Shown here piece after piece: positions 1-11,892 of a stretch of DNA of 64,000 bases (positions are counted from its first letter, which is position 1; each line of letters opens with the position of its first letter). Made by a program: the position numbers and the translations under genes. The stretch lies in the NCBI GenBank assembly GCA_004194705.1, contig SADC01000706.1:124001-188000 (forward strand), in the 5' to 3' direction. The notes under the pieces are model-generated. The model searched no databases and had not been told where the DNA came from. It saw only the letters and a list, made by a program, of their open reading frames with translations. The stretch is from Ditylenchus dipsaci. Taxonomy: Eukaryota; Nematoda; Chromadorea; Rhabditida; Anguinidae.

Positions 1-205
1 GGAATTTTACTACTATCAAACCATTCTTAGAATGCTTCAATTAGTACAGAAAACAAGTTCAAGAACCTGAAAAAAGTGATTAATCTCTTGGTTTTTTTGA
101 TGCATAGACCATCCAAGCAGAACTGCAATTGCTTTTAGAACAGCATTTGCACTAACAAAGATACTTTTCAAGACAAAAATAAGCAAAAAAAATTTTGAAA
201 AAAAA

Positions 206-325
206 CAATGCGAACTGTCCAAGGCGAACTGTCCTCTAAAATAACCAATGCGAACTGTCCAAGGCAAACTGTCCTCTAAAATAAGCAATGCGAACTGTCC
301 AAGGCGAACTGTTCCCAAGGCAAAC
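206..325. repeat. 40-bp tandem repeat, three copies
   Basis: The motif CAATGCGAACTGTCC recurs at 206, 246 and 286, so the period is 40 bp. Each unit also contains a second GCGAACTGTCC or GCAAACTGTCC. Related GAACTGTCC sequence forms the ends of a fold-back at 41577-41945. Bases 1-90 resemble one arm of the fold-back at 40239-40560. Confidence 0.8.
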
Positions 326-344
326 TGTCCCATGTCCGGTGAGG

Positions 345-1800
345 ATTAGAGATGTTTTGTCTGTTTGTCTGCGGACAATTGATATTTTGAGTTTGTTTGA
401 TATGTTTTGTTTGATTTTTTTGGTCAATTTTTATTTTAATTAAAGCTTGGAATCTCAGGAGTAGAATAGTTGTTTCGGATTTCGGTTTTAAGATTTTTAT
501 TAGTTTCAATTTTCGGGTTTTAGTGAGAAAATTGTGGTTTTTTCGTCCCGGAGTCAAAGTCGCGGAGCTGTTATCAGGGGATTTGATGTTTTTTGTCTGT
601 ACTTCTTGTTGCAAAAAAAAAGACTAGGGGTACAAGGAGATCGGGTATTTGCACCATGAGAGTAGGTAAGTGAGCCAGGAGAGTGGGTAGGGGTATTAGA
701 AGAGTAGGTAGGTGAGAGAAGAGAGTTGGTAGGTTTGTCAGGAGAGTGGATAGGCGTACCTGGAGAGTGGATAGCAGCATCTGGAGAGTGGGTAGGATTA
801 ACAGAAGAGGAAGTAGATGTGCCGAGAGAGTAAGTAGGGGTACCTGGAGAGTGAGTAGCAGCACCTGGAGAGCGAGTAGAGGTACCAGCAAAATGAGTAA
901 ATGTGTCAGGAGAGTAAGTAGTGATACAGAGAATTTTGAGATTTCTGATGGTAACTTTGTAGGCGATGGTTTGGCGTGTTCATTGATGGTATTTCTTATA
1001 TATTATTAGAAGTGTTTTTTTTTTGTTTGTCCTCAATTGATTTTTCGATTTTTTTGGAGTGTCTTTATATGGTTTTTTGGTCAATTTTTTTAAATTGAAG
1101 CTGAGGTTCTCAGGAATCTAATAATCATTTTGGAAAATTGCCGGTGTCAAAACTTTTGATTTTTAGAGTTGTAAAAAATGTAAGATTTATTAAAGGAATG
1201 AGGAGAGTGGGTGTTTTGGCATGAGAGTGGGTACAAGCCAAGAGAGTGGGTACCCGAGCCAGAAGAGTGGGTACCTGAGCCGATAGAGTGGGTATCCGAG
1301 CCAGAAGAGTGGGTGGGTTTGGCAAGAGAGTGGGTACGTGAGCCAAGAGAGTGTGTGGATAAGGCAGGAGAGTAGGTACTTGAGCTAGGAGAGTGGGTGG
1401 GTTTGGAAAGAGAGTAGGTACCTGAGCCAAGAAAGTGGGTACTCGAGCCAGGAGAATGGGTGCGTTAAGCAAGATAGTAGGTACCTAAGCCAAGAGAGCA
1501 GGTATGGCAAGAGGGTGAGTTCCACAGCAGGAGAGTGAGTGGGTATGACAGGAGAGTGTGTGCCTGAGCCAGGAGAGTGTGCAAATAGGGAAGGAAAGTA
1601 GGTGTACGAGCTAGGTGAGTGGATGGGTAGGGCAGAAGGGTAGGTACTTGAAGTGCAGACAGAAAGTGGATGTGCTAAGCAGGAGAGTAGGTAGGCGTGC
1701 CAGGAGTGAGTAAGTGTCAACGGAGAGAAAGGTGGTCTGCCAGGAAATCAAATATGTTTGTTGGTAATTAGAGAGTTTTTGATGTTTTGCGTTGGTATAT
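345..1800. repeat. Tandemly duplicated block, each copy carrying a 21-bp minisatellite
   Basis: Two consecutive copies share flanks: TTTTTTGGTCAATTTTTATT then an AGCTTGGAATCTCAGGA-like stretch near 415-460, and a related stretch near 1075-1115. Each copy contains a degenerate array of about 21 bp with core GGAGAGTGGGTA (about 640-935 and 1195-1720). Because the period is a multiple of three, it gives long spurious reading frames with a seven-residue repeat on the minus strand. I do not call a gene here. Confidence 0.7.
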
Positions 1801-2009
1801 TTTGATTAATTGATTTTTATATTTTATTTTTTCAAATGTATTAATTTTAAACTTTATACTTGAACCTTGACTAAGACCCCCCCCCGAGCTAGTTACACTT
1901 GTATGAGGCATTCAAAGTATAAAGCCACTCCCTCTGGGGAGGAGAAGAATGGGCATTTCAAATTGGGCCAATGCAAATTGGGCCAATTTCAAATTGGGTC
2001 AGTTCAAAT

Positions 2010-3105
2010 TAGGGTTGAGTGATAGGTAATTCTCCGGGTAATTACCCGGAGAAATACTAAGTATTTCTCCGTAAAGGAAAATCGGAGAAATACTATTTTT
2101 AGTATTTATTGCAGTTGACCTTGGATATTTTTTTCTGAAAACTGTTTTTTTCTGCTGCTCTATTCGTATTATAGATGAAAAATTTTGATGTCCAAATTCA
2201 AGCCCTTTTCCTGGTGTTGGAATCACTACAATCGAGTTGAAGAAAGAAATGCAAATGGGAATCTAACAGTGGTCGATTTGTGCAAGTTCTGCAATGCTGG
2301 CTACAAGTCAGATGCGAAAAGAATGGAGAAACACTTGGAGGTTGGTTCTCATGAAAGTTTGAAGCGTTCTTATTTTCTGTTTTTGCTTTAGAATTGCGTC
2401 AAAGTAGGAGCCGGGGAGGCAATGTTTACTTTCTAATTATGCAGGAATCACTTCCCGCTTGAGCCATGCTTTTCCTTTACACTGCTGTTCTCCTTTTTAA
2501 TGTCGAAGGTTCGACTCCCAGCTGATACATTTTTTCATTATTTTATTTTTCTGCGATATCTTCTTGATTTTTTATGCTGATGTCTTTTGAATGTTTTTAT
2601 TTTACAAGTATAATTGCTTTCTTCATGAAAAAATTTATGGCAACTATGGTCGACAAATATCACAATCGCCACTAACCATTCACTTTTTATGAGGATTAAC
2701 TATTAACCAATCCACCTACCCTACTCAGCCAGAAATTTTTTGGTTTAGATATCATCCAGGTGTTTTGAGTGATATCCAGATGGTTCGGGTACTATCCATG
2801 TGATTTGGGTACCATCCAGGTGGTTTGGGTAACATCCAGGTGTTTTGGGTGATATTCAGATGGTTTGGGTACTATCCAGAAGATTTGGATACCATCCAGG
2901 TGTTTCGGGTAACACCCAGATGGTTGGGCACTATCCAGGTGATTTGGGTACCATACCGGTGGTTTGGGTGCTATTCTGGTAGTTGGGGTACCATCAAGAT
3001 GGTTTAGGTATCAGCAAATAGTATTTCTCCGCTTTTCGGGTAATTACCGGTAATTACCCGGGTAATTACCCGGAAAGTATTTCTCCGGAGAATTACCCAA
3101 CTCTA
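2010..3105. mobile_element. hAT-like element with perfect 8-bp target duplication
   Basis: Ends are TAGGGTTGAGTGATAGGTAA on the left and the inverse of TAGAGTTGGGTAATTCTCC on the right. The flanking 8-bp direct repeat is GTTCAAAT (2002-2009 and 3106-3113). An 8-bp duplication with TAGGGTTG-type ends is typical of the hAT superfamily. Subterminal regions are palindromic runs of GGTAATTACCCGG. The interior holds a BED zinc-finger exon and a minisatellite of about 21 bp with core CCATCCAGGTGGTTTGGGTA (about 2750-3010). No DDE catalytic region is visible, so the element looks non-autonomous. Confidence 0.85.
2185..2391 (+). pseudogene. BED-type zinc-finger fragment of a hAT transposase
   Basis: The 68-residue frame shows the BED pattern: WCWNHY near the start, then LCKFC (the Cys pair), then KRMEKHLEVGSH (the Leu-His pair). 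BED fingers bind DNA and occur at the N terminus of hAT transposases. The frame lies inside a hAT-like element with an 8-bp target duplication, which fits. No catalytic domain follows, so this is a remnant of the original transposase or a finger-only product. The start codon is not certain because the frame could be an internal exon. Confidence 0.6.
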
Positions 3106-3595
3106 GTTCAAATTGCGCCAACTTATTGTTAATTTTTTAACTGTTGTTTGATTCAAAATCGTGGCCCATTTTGAAATTGGCCCAATTTGAAAATGCCTCA
3201 ATTCGAAATGGCGCATTTTACATTGGCGCAATTTGAAATGGCCCAATTTGAAAATGGCCCAAATTGAATTGGCCCAATTTGAAATGGCCCATTCTTCTCC
3301 TCTCCCTCCCTCTGATAAAGCCACCCCTTTTTATTTAAGCTAAAAAAAGCCACTGTGGCTCTATTAGAAAAAATACGGTAATCGAAATATCTGCGTATTT
3401 GGATAGCTAGGTGCCTGTTTTCCATCAATATAATCAGATTGTCTCGTTACTCGGGTAAAACCATTCTAATCTGATCATGTGGGTACCTGGTTTCTACTAC
3501 GTGTTTTGGACAATCTGGCTATTGAGCCATCTGAAAAGCCATCTCCTTGCTTGCCTAGCTTAGTATCAGCACCTAAATCTAGCTACAGTCAAACC

Positions 3596-4070
3596 TCGTT
3601 ATAAGATACACCCAGGGACAGACCTCAGCTGTATCTTATAACGAGGTGTATCTTATATAGAGGGTGTATCATAAGTCCTGGTAGAGGACTTACATATTTC
3701 ATTTTATAACTCCTGAAAAAGGACTTACATGATACTAATAATAAGTCCTTGTACAGGACTTACATGAAACAACTACTAAGTCCTGCTGCAGGACTTAGCA
3801 GAACAAAAAGCTTTCCGCAACAAAAAGTTGAAAAATTTGCACTAAAAATGGCGGCAATTCAAAAATTTTGTATATTTTTATGGACTGTATCTTATATCGA
3901 GTGACATTTTATTGAACGGGATCAAGCTCAGGTGTATCTTATAACGAGGTGTATCTTATATAGAGGGTTCATTTGCCTTAATTTAGTTCAGACCAACCAA
4001 ATCTTCTTTAGGTGTATCTTATAACGAGGTGTATCTTATATCGGGTGTATCTTATAACGAGGTTTGACTG
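3596..4070. mobile_element. Tigger/pogo-like MITE with TA target duplication
   Basis: Terminal inverted repeats begin CAGTCAAACCTCGTTATAAG and end with its inverse; TA flanks both ends. GTGTATCTTATAACGAGG is repeated inside both ends. The middle (3675-3800) has four short hairpins built on AAGTCCTG and CAGGACTTA. There is no coding capacity. Confidence 0.85.
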
Positions 4071-4079
4071 TATCAGATT

Positions 4080-5160
4080 ACTTGGTAAAACCATTCAAAT
4101 CTGATTATCTGGTACCTCAGTAACTGTGTACATAGGCACTATTGACCACATGGGTATTATCACATAAGTAGATAAATTTTCTGTCCTGACTGTAAAGTAA
4201 CATCTAAAATCGTCTTTCTCGCGTGAAACTATACTTGGGACATGCTTTCCGGTCAATTTTCCGTCACCAAAAGATGATGGGTGGACAAAAAACTCCAATG
4301 TAGTAGTAGAAAGGCCTAGCCCTGAATAAACATCGAAATTTCAGCTTTCGTCCAGTTCCAAAAAGCCTTTTTTCAAACTTTTGTATGTTTTATTTCCTTA
4401 TTTCATATCAAAATATACATGTTATAAAAATTTGTTTACCACATTAGCCATTATCTAGTGGCAGGCAGCAGCACACAACAACAAAAAGAACAGCCGCTGT
4501 GGGTGAGATGGATGGGCAGTCAGCTGGTGGTGGGCGTGATGAGTGACCCAGAGGGTTAACCACTCATTTGGCCATCGCCAGCACCACTCTTGGAAGTTGC
4601 ACTAGCAGCAAGCACAACGGCAAACAAAGTCAATGATATGACAGCAACAACAAACAATTGGGTCAGCCGCAGCTCCCATTCAAATTAATTGCCAAACCTT
4701 TGATTTGGCCAAGTAATAATCAACAAACTTCGCTCCAGCCATAGTGACCGCGCCATTATTCACCATTCTATTTTTTTATCACATCCTGCATTTTCACCAT
4801 TTTTTTAAATCAAATTCCTTTTTATTTTGAAATATATAATCAGTTTTTATTTTATTTCTGTGTGACCTTCTATAGTTCCTCTAATTGGAGGTACTTATTT
4901 AGAACATGTCACACTTACTTTTTCTGTACCTTGGTAGACCAGTGTCCTGTCGTCTTTTTTATTTTTACGTCTTTGCTCACTCATTTATCGTTAATATTTT
5001 TTTAGAAAATAGCTTTTAATATGTCTATGACTATTCAAACAATTACGTTTAATTAAGAAATGAATAAATCTTTAGGAAATCTTGCAAAATCAAATCAATT
5101 TAATTGGTGTTACTCTTGAATATGGATCACAACTATTTTAGGAAGCTGAAATTCTAGAGA
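4080..5160. other. Gene-free stretch with a unique GC-richer island (about 4440-4760)
   Basis: I find no convincing reading frame. The island at 4440-4760 is less AT-rich than its surroundings, is not repeated elsewhere in the window, and contains GGCAGGCAGCAGC- and GGTGGTGGGCG-like runs. It could be regulatory or an untranslated exon; the sequence alone does not decide. Confidence 0.35.
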
Positions 5161-5162
5161 TA

Positions 5163-5580
5163 TACAGGGTGCGGCGAAAAAACGAAGACACCTTTTAATT
5201 ATAGTTGATTTGCTGCATTTATTGATTAAGCCACATTTGTTCATTATATATTATTTATTTTTTCCGTATTGTTGAGTTCTGTGTGACAAGATCGACGGTT
5301 TATGCCCTAGGTCATAAGGTCAGCTTCAAGTGCGCGCATACCCATATGGGAATCAACCACGTTGTGACTTAAGCCTGTGCAGCGAGCCCCGTTGATCTCA
5401 TGCTAGAAGAGCTAGACCTAAGGTTACGGCAGAAAGAGAAGACTCGGTACCGGCCTCACAGCTGTTGTTTCAAAATCCTTGATTACACCAAAAAAAACTG
5501 TATTTCAGACGGTGCACGGAAGCCCTTGACAAAAAAATTTAAAAATGTCTACGTTTTTTTTGCCGCAACCCACAAAGTCG
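5163..5580. mobile_element. Mariner-like repeat related to the element at 18046-18300
   Basis: It begins TACAGGGTGCGGCGAAAAAA and has ACGTTTTTTTTGCCGCAACC near its right end. The internal sequence GGAAGCCCTTGACAAAAA is shared with the element at 18046-18300. No transposase frame is intact. Confidence 0.5.
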
Positions 5581-5700
5581 AAAACATGATTTCCGTTTAG
5601 TCACCCCTGTGGTTCAAGTCCTGGTCTGTGGATGTCTTCTAGGTGAGTAAGGTCCAAACCACAGAGGGGACCTAGCAAAAACAGTGTTTTTGACTCTACA

Positions 5701-5877
5701 CAGTCGACTCTCGATTTAACATACACCCTGGGGACCGAGCCAGCCGAATGTTAAATCGGGGGTGTATGTTAAATCGGGTGGTAATTTGACGGAGTTTATT
5801 ATTGAAGTGACCGCCCAGCTGTATGTTAAATCGGGGTGTATGTTTAATCGACCGTATGTTAAATCGAGAGTCGACTG
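5701..5877. mobile_element. Tigger/pogo-like MITE
   Basis: CAGTCGACTCTCGATTTAAC at the left is inverted at the right end, followed by TA. Several inner copies of TATGTTAAATCGG occur. It is non-coding. The bases 5880-6390 that follow hold an open frame on the plus strand without any feature I recognise. Confidence 0.75.
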
Positions 5878-6394
5878 TATACCCAAAAAAATATAGTCGC
5901 CGAGAAAAATAGATTGGCAAAAACAGAATTTGGAAAATTGTCCCAGAAAAGCACCCCTTTTGAGCATCCCTGATTTGGGTGCTGGTCCATTCGGCCTAAG
6001 AGCTTCAGAAAAGTGATGCGAACACAACTGATGACCATCGACCACATCCACAGTGCCTTCAAGTGCAATTCCTAGACCTCCAGCCTCCTCCAAATGGTTG
6101 TTGGGCCTAAAATAATTCAGAAATGTAAACTAGAACTGGAAACACATTCTCGGCGCTACTCGGTTGAGCGAGCGTCCAACCAACAGTCGTGTCGACAAGC
6201 GCAATTTAGAGGAGTCCTGGTTGTGCTGGTCGTGGATGGAAACATCCTCAACAATGAGGCAAGCAATGGCTTAGGGCCCAAAGGCAGCAGGCGAAATGCC
6301 CGCATGGTTGAGATGGTTGGAACGCGCTTGCGACAACTTCTTTTTGAATCCAATTCTGATTTATTTTTAGATAAAGCTGTCAATAAAATGGGCT

Positions 6395-7006
6395 AAAGTA
6401 CACCATTGGGGTAGCCCAAAAGTGCGTTTTCAAGCCGTTCAAACAATAGAAACAGCCAAAAAAGTGTGGGAAGGCCATTTCGGAAAAAAATTTTTTGACT
6501 GCCTAAGTCCCCCTGTGGTTTCCGGTCATTTTCGAATTGGTCACCTCTGTTGGACCTAAAAAGATAGAATTTTAATATAGTTTTGTTAGCTGGGGCCTAC
6601 CCTACAAAGAAACTCTGGTATGCATGCTTTTTCATGCATCCAGAGTCCCCTTCGAGGGATTTGTGTCTAAGGTATGTGTGCGTATTTCAATCCCAAGCAA
6701 CCAAGCTCCCTGCGCCCCAAAGAATTGGTTGCTTGGGGTTGAGATGCGCGCACAGACTTACCTTAAACATATTTCCTAGCGAGACTCTTGATTAAAAATG
6801 CAATAGGGGCTTTTTGCCCTCCAGTGACTAAAACGGGGTGAAATACTAAAAATAACCAAAAACCATAGGGGAACCACGGCAATCGATTTTTTTTTCGAAA
6901 AATGTCCTTCCCACACTTTTTTTCGCCTTTTCTATCGTTTTCAAGGCCTAAAAAATACTTAGACTTTAAAAAACGTGTTTTTGGGCTACCCAAATAGTGT
7001 ACTCCT
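6395..7006. mobile_element. Fold-back element with a second palindromic repeat inside
   Basis: AGTACACCATTGGGGTAGCC at the left is mirrored by GGCTACCCAAATAGTGTACT at the right, with matching subterminal AGTGTGGGAAGG blocks. Nested at about 6570-6790 is a copy of a repeat family also seen at 32133-32573, 35060-35240 and 42367-42650, with the marker TGAGATGCGCGCACA. Confidence 0.65.
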
Positions 7007-7015
7007 GCCAATAAA

Positions 7016-8483
7016 AAAAGTTTTGCTTTGAAAAAATTTAATCTTTTGATTCCCTATGATTTTTCAGCCTGGATTTTAAGTTATCAGCTGAAGTGACTAT
7101 TTCCTTCCAACATAATTGTTTCACAAGGCGTGTCAAGAATACTTAAGGTTTTAAAATGACCATAACTTTTTTTCCTAACGAGAGAAACTCACATACTGTC
7201 GGTGGCCTATTGGAAAACATTCATGCGATCATTTGATAGCTCTTCGAAAATCATTATTAGGCTTAGAGCTCCAAAAAATTTCTCAGCTTTTTGAGAAGTA
7301 CATTGGGTACCTTGGTTCTAACTCTTAAATAAATAATTACTACTACCTAAGTACTATGTAGTGGAATAGGAGTATCACTACCGATAAACGAAATTATTTG
7401 GATACATGAGGACTACAGCTTGGACATCTACGTACTACTCCTTAGTGCCACCGATAAAAAAATCTATAATACATGCTTCGATGATAAATATACAAACAAA
7501 TATTTAGTGAAAGCGAAAATTAAACAACATTTAAAAAATTTCGAGAAATTTTTTCTTGTGAACCAATATTTGAAAATTTTTCCGGGCTTTTGTAGTGAAG
7601 CAGCCGGGCCAGGCCGACCGAAACCCGGCCCGTCCACAGCCGTGCACGCTAGTAAAAAGACTTTAAAAAATAAAAGAAGAATTTAAAGAAATACTTGAGA
7701 CAAACACATTTTCATTTGGCGGGGTAGAATACTTACGGCCATTTGATAAATCATATTAATGCGGAGCACTAGGATCAATTTAAAGAAAAGATGCAGTTTA
7801 CACACCATATTTCGCAGTCAGAGACTCGTAGAAATGCTGCCGAAATAGTTGCACTCCGAAAACATTTCTTAATAAAAAACAGTCCTAAAAATATATTATT
7901 CTATAAGTTTTGTAAATTTTGCGCACGTGCCTGCGTTGGCTAAAGTGTTTTTGCGGATAAGGTCAAATCTCTCTTTTCACTTTTTTTTGACTTGGTTTTT
8001 TCGGTGGAGTGAGTGTTGATGTTGTTGTGTCTGTTCACCCCCACACTTGCATAGCGTCATTAAATCGCCTGTAGTGTGCATGCAGGAAAAAGGATTTCTC
8101 CTCCATTGCTTCTGTTTCGCTCTAATTCCAGTGGTTGTGCATGGTGGTTGACCAGCCACTTTCACTTTTTAGCTGCAAGACACATTTATTTTTTACGTAT
8201 TAACTGTTGGCTTTTTTCTTTGTTTTTTTCATGTTGCCACCAAACTAAATTGCATAGGGCTTGAGGTTTTCTATCCCAAAACGGTACTTATTCTGTTTGT
8301 AACGCCCCTGGAGGTCAATTTTTTGGAATTTGTTAACAAAAATTACAATTGATGTCATTTTATCTGCACTTTTTCAAATTTTAGCCAGTTGACCTAAATA
8401 TTTCATAAAGTTTCTAGTACTCTAAAAAATATCGACTGACTTCTTTCATTCTCGAAAAAATGTAGAAGATACATTTTCCCCTA
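7016..8483. other. Gene-free stretch
   Basis: No frame here shows a recognisable domain or credible splice structure. About 7960-8200 is a unique island that is less AT-rich than its neighbours (GTGGTTGACC, GTTGTTGTG runs). The rest is AT-rich with short A and T tracts. Confidence 0.3.
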
Positions 8484-9661
8484 CAGTCGAACCTCGATAG
8501 TAGATACCTTTAGCGCATATTTGGTTGGTTTTACTCAAAATAAGGCAAATCATACCTCCAATAGTAGATACCCCTTATAATAGATACCCCTCGATAATAG
8601 ATACCCTCTGACTCTTACACTGACCTTTATTTTGCCCTCGAATATAGATACCTCTAACACTCAAGTCCAAATGGAAAGCCATCTCTTTTTCAAAGTGTAA
8701 TTTTGGAAATTGTTTGTTCAGATGTGCCTATTTTTTTAATTGGCGCTTATGTTTGGCTCGAAATCTCGCGATATTATTTAAATTCGTTAGTTCTATCAGG
8801 TACCCGGTGAATACTTCGCAAAGAAAAAGAAAGATAGATTTGGCGACGAAAAGGGCAATTATCGAAGGATTCAGCGAGGGCAAAAGCTACAAAGTGCTGT
8901 CAGAAGAATTCGGGCTAAAGAAAGCATCAGTGCAAAGTATCATCCAAAACAAGACAGCAATTCTCGGAGCAATTGACGGTGGGACAGAAGCAAAGAGGGC
9001 TCGGTTGAAAGCAGGTCGGCACGAAAATTTGGAGCAAGCACTCGTTCAATGGCTGAAGCAAACCCGAGCTCAGAATGTTCCTGTTGGAGGTGATATTTTG
9101 ATGGTGAGAATTATCGGTTTTTGCGTTGTCAATCAATCCTTCACTTGATATCTTTTTTTAGGAAAAACCCGAACTCTCGCATCCAAGCTCAATATCATCG
9201 GATTCGAAGCTAGCAGAGTTGGTTGGAGAAATTTAAGCATCGGCATGGTATCAGATTCAAAATGGAGCAAGGTGAAGCTGGAGCAGTTAATGTGGAATCC
9301 CTGGCTCAATACGTGAAAAAGAATTTTGCGAATCCCCAGCTCCTCCGTCAGAGCGACGCCTTGGATCAAGCTTTCTGGCAGGATGGTCAAAAGAAAAGGA
9401 AGCAGAGCTTTCTCAGTGATTTGGTCAAGCCGCTAACCTAATTCTTGTTCAATTGCAGTTGTTATTCTTCGTTAGTTGAATAAAGTATCACTGTTGGGTT
9501 AGCATTTTAACCGATTCCACTTTACCCTCGATAATGGATACTTCTGACCAAAATTTGGTTGTCTGCCTCTCGATAGTAGATACCCCCGATAATAGATACC
9601 CCTCGATAGTAGATACCCCCTAGCCCGGTCCCGAGGGGTATCTACTATCGAGGTTCGACTG
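8484..9661. mobile_element. Tigger/pogo-like element encoding only the DNA-binding half of a transposase
   Basis: Terminal repeats are CAGTCGAACCTCGATAGTAG and its inverse, flanked by TA (8482-8483 and 9662-9663). Subterminal tandem copies of GATAATAGATACCCCTC lie at both ends in opposite orientation. The single gene inside has the CENP-B-type helix-turn-helix regions but no DDE domain, so it is an internally deleted derivative. Confidence 0.85.
8714..9441 (+). pseudogene. CENP-B/Tigger-type DNA-binding domain protein, no catalytic domain
   Basis: The first exon, likely entered at an acceptor near 8799, encodes a Psq/CENP-B N-terminal helix-turn-helix; signature pieces are KRKIDLATKRAIIEGF and SVQSIIQNK. 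An intron of about 60 nt (GT near 9102, AG at 9161) leads to a second exon with the CENP-B-type HTH: ASKLNI, GFEAS, then WLEKFKHRHGIRFK. Two one-base insertions, one in the A run after 9161 and one near 9205, would restore the frame between these motifs. The protein stops at 9441 after a basic tail, with no DDE triad. Known Tigger transposases continue for several hundred residues. It may be inactive debris or a DNA-binding competitor. Confidence 0.65.
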
Positions 9662-9663
9662 TA

Positions 9664-10252
9664 CTTTAACTTACAGTTAACTCCCTTATTAGGAGGACTT
9701 CACAAAACCAGCCTTAAATAAGGCATGATATGGGTTTATGTTAGCGGATTACTTATTGTTAGGGCTACGATTTGCAATGATTGCAGATAAAATTAAATTA
9801 AAATTTTTTGAAAAAAACGATATTTTGAAAACAAGCAAAATTATGTTGCATATTACACGAAATTCTATTTTTAAATTAAAATAAAAATAAATCGAAAATA
9901 ACTGTTAAACATTCCCGGAGTAAAAAGCGTCCCCAGCCAATTCAAGTTTCAGAAACGAAGCCATGGCCGTGTGCGACACCTCAACAAATTTCTAAGATGA
10001 ATCAAAGACACGTGAGCCGGGTAGTTTTATGCATTTATTTCTCAAACTTTTGTGCTATAGATTAGTAAAGATTTAAAGTTTTTAATTTTACATTCCTGTT
10101 TTCATAATATTTCAGAGGATTTTTTGCCATTCTGTCTTATTTTTGCTGTTATACAATTTCTAATTTTTAAAATTATAAACTAATAGATACGGATAGCAGA
10201 TTCACTCGTTTTCAAATATTTTTTGAATTATAGCAGATGTGATAGTCATGTG
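9664..10252. other. Gene-free AT-rich stretch
   Basis: No frame, repeat structure or RNA gene that I can support is present here. Confidence 0.3.
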
Positions 10253-10447
10253 TAGAGTTGTTGGTTGGGTTAACCGATTTCGTTTTCTCTAACCGAAAAC
10301 CAAACTGTTTTCTCTAACTTAAAAAAACTTTTAAACTTAAAAATTTCGGCTTTCCGTTACCGGTTTGATTAATAAAAACCAAAAAAATTCGGTTTTCGGC
10401 TCGATTTGGTTCGATTAACCAAAAATTTCGGTTAGCCGACAATCCTA
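10253..10447. mobile_element. Short hAT-like MITE, perfect 8-bp target duplication
   Basis: Left end TAGAGTTGTTGG and right end CCGACAATCCTA are inverted. The direct repeat GTCATGTG flanks the element (10245-10252 and 10448-10455). The interior is made of AACCGAAA- and TTTCGGTT-type units. After it, 10450-11145 has no gene; 10560-10740 is a unique island bounded by CTGGGGAGAGAGCAA and its near-inverse. Confidence 0.85.
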
Positions 10448-11148
10448 GTCATGTGTGTATTACAGAAAATCAGAAGATGTTCCCATCTATTTTTAAGCTA
10501 TGCCTATTGCTTAGATAAAAGCTTAAAGATAAATAGCTAGAGCTCTCTTTTAATCTCTTCTTCTTTTTTGGTTGGTTTTTGATATAATATACATATGCAT
10601 ATGTCTGGGGAGAGAGCAATCTAGCAAGCGACCCACGGCGACAAAGATTACCTGAATGATTCCATGCGCAGTAGACTTTAGCTGCTACTGCTTTTGCTGG
10701 CTGCACGCTCTGAATCTTTTTTTCCGTTTTGCTCTCCCCAGTTTTTAGTCTCTCCGATAGCGGAAAACTATAAAGTGAAAGTGTAGAAAATTGTGCTGTT
10801 CAAACTCTCTCCGGTTGCTGCAAATCAGAGAATGCATATATTTTCAAGGACTGGGTCTTGCAGAAACTTGAAAAAAATCTTTTTCCTAACATCTTTTCCA
10901 AAATTCCTTTTTTGACACTATTTTGAGTGACTCAGAAATACTAAAGCTAAAGTTCATCCAATTTCTACAGGAAGTAATGGTCAAAATAGTTATTTATTCT
11001 AAAAATTTTTTAGAAAAAAGTAAAGTTATTATTCACTTTTATTACTTTAACCATAGAAAGGGCGTTGACACAATCTGGTCATGAAGACAGGAACGGCCAT
11101 TTCAATGTGCCCTTTCTAGGGTTAAGGTCCTTTAAATCCTCAATGGCA

Positions 11149-11500
11149 GGGTCACATTTCATTTTGCGATATTTCATTCATTTTATCTGACTTTTTTAAA
11201 GTTAAAAAAAGATATTACCATTTCATAGCTGATATCTCAGGCTACAAAATGGTATTTTTCGAGCAGGGGTTTGAAAAAAGGTTGGCCTATGGGCTGGCTA
11301 TTTGGTGAATAGTTTGGTTTAATAATGATGTTTTTTAAAGGTGTTTTTTTGACCAAAAAGCCAGCCCGTAGGCCAACACTTTTTCAAACCCCGCTCGAAA
11401 AATACCACTTTGTAGCCTGGAATCTTATTTATCAGATGGTGAAAACTTTTTTAAAAAGTCAAAAAAAATCAATGAAATATCGCGAAATAAAATGTGACCC
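11149..11500. mobile_element. Fold-back element, GGGTCACATTTCATTT family
   Basis: The ends GGGTCACATTTCATTTTGCG and its inverse enclose a long palindrome whose inner arms include GGCTACAAAATGGTATTTTT. The same terminal family recurs at 36620-37260. It is non-coding. Confidence 0.75.
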
Positions 11501-11529
11501 TACTTCCTCAATATTTTGTAACTTTTTTA

Positions 11530-11740
11530 GGTAGTTTCCTGTTATACCGGCCTGATTTTACGAATTTTTTGAAAGTTCTTTCATTTGTCCGAAATCAACA
11601 TATTGCATCCTCTTTTGAACGCGGAAGGTAAACAATATTCATCGCGAAATTTGTAGCAAAAAGGTATAAAAGTAGTGCGACAAAATATTGAAAAATTTTT
11701 GTAAAATCAGGCCGGGATAACAGGAAACTTCCCTTTTTTA
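11530..11740. repeat. Inverted repeat
   Basis: GTTTCCTGTTATACCGGCCT near 11536 is mirrored by AGGCCGGGATAACAGGAAAC near 11708. The spacer is short and AT-rich. Confidence 0.7.
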
Positions 11741-11892
11741 TTCTTTGTATCTTATTTCTATAGCTGCAGGCTTCTATTTTTACTTAACTATTTTCATCAC
11801 AGATTTGACAGAGATAATCATATAATGTGAGCCCCTTTGTACAGAGTGTGCCGAGGAAAGGCCACTTTCAAATAGCTATAATTTTTTTTACT

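Larger units (their letters stand above)
1935..3310. mobile_element. Fold-back element with CAAATTGGGCC-repeat arms, split by a hAT-like insertion
   Basis: The left arm (about 1940-2009) and right arm (about 3106-3300) are inverted. Both consist of short tandem units of the type TTTCAAATTGGGCCAA. Both arms are bordered by GAGGAGAAGAATGGGC in opposite orientations. The insertion at 2010-3105 interrupts the element, since one target-site copy lies on each side of it. Confidence 0.7.

Noticed and set aside
640..1720. Long minus-strand frames with Leu-Pro-Thr-Leu-Leu repeats
   Set aside because: They follow a 21-bp minisatellite whose period is a multiple of three; frames appear in several phases and have no other coding sign.
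2490..2530. GGTTCGACTCCC resembling a tRNA B box
   Set aside because: No matching A box, stems or anticodon arm can be placed on the same strand; the TGGCTCAAGCGG-like word lies on the other strand.
6094..6396. 100-residue plus-strand frame
   Set aside because: No domain, no plausible start context or neighbouring exons; the opposite strand is open too.
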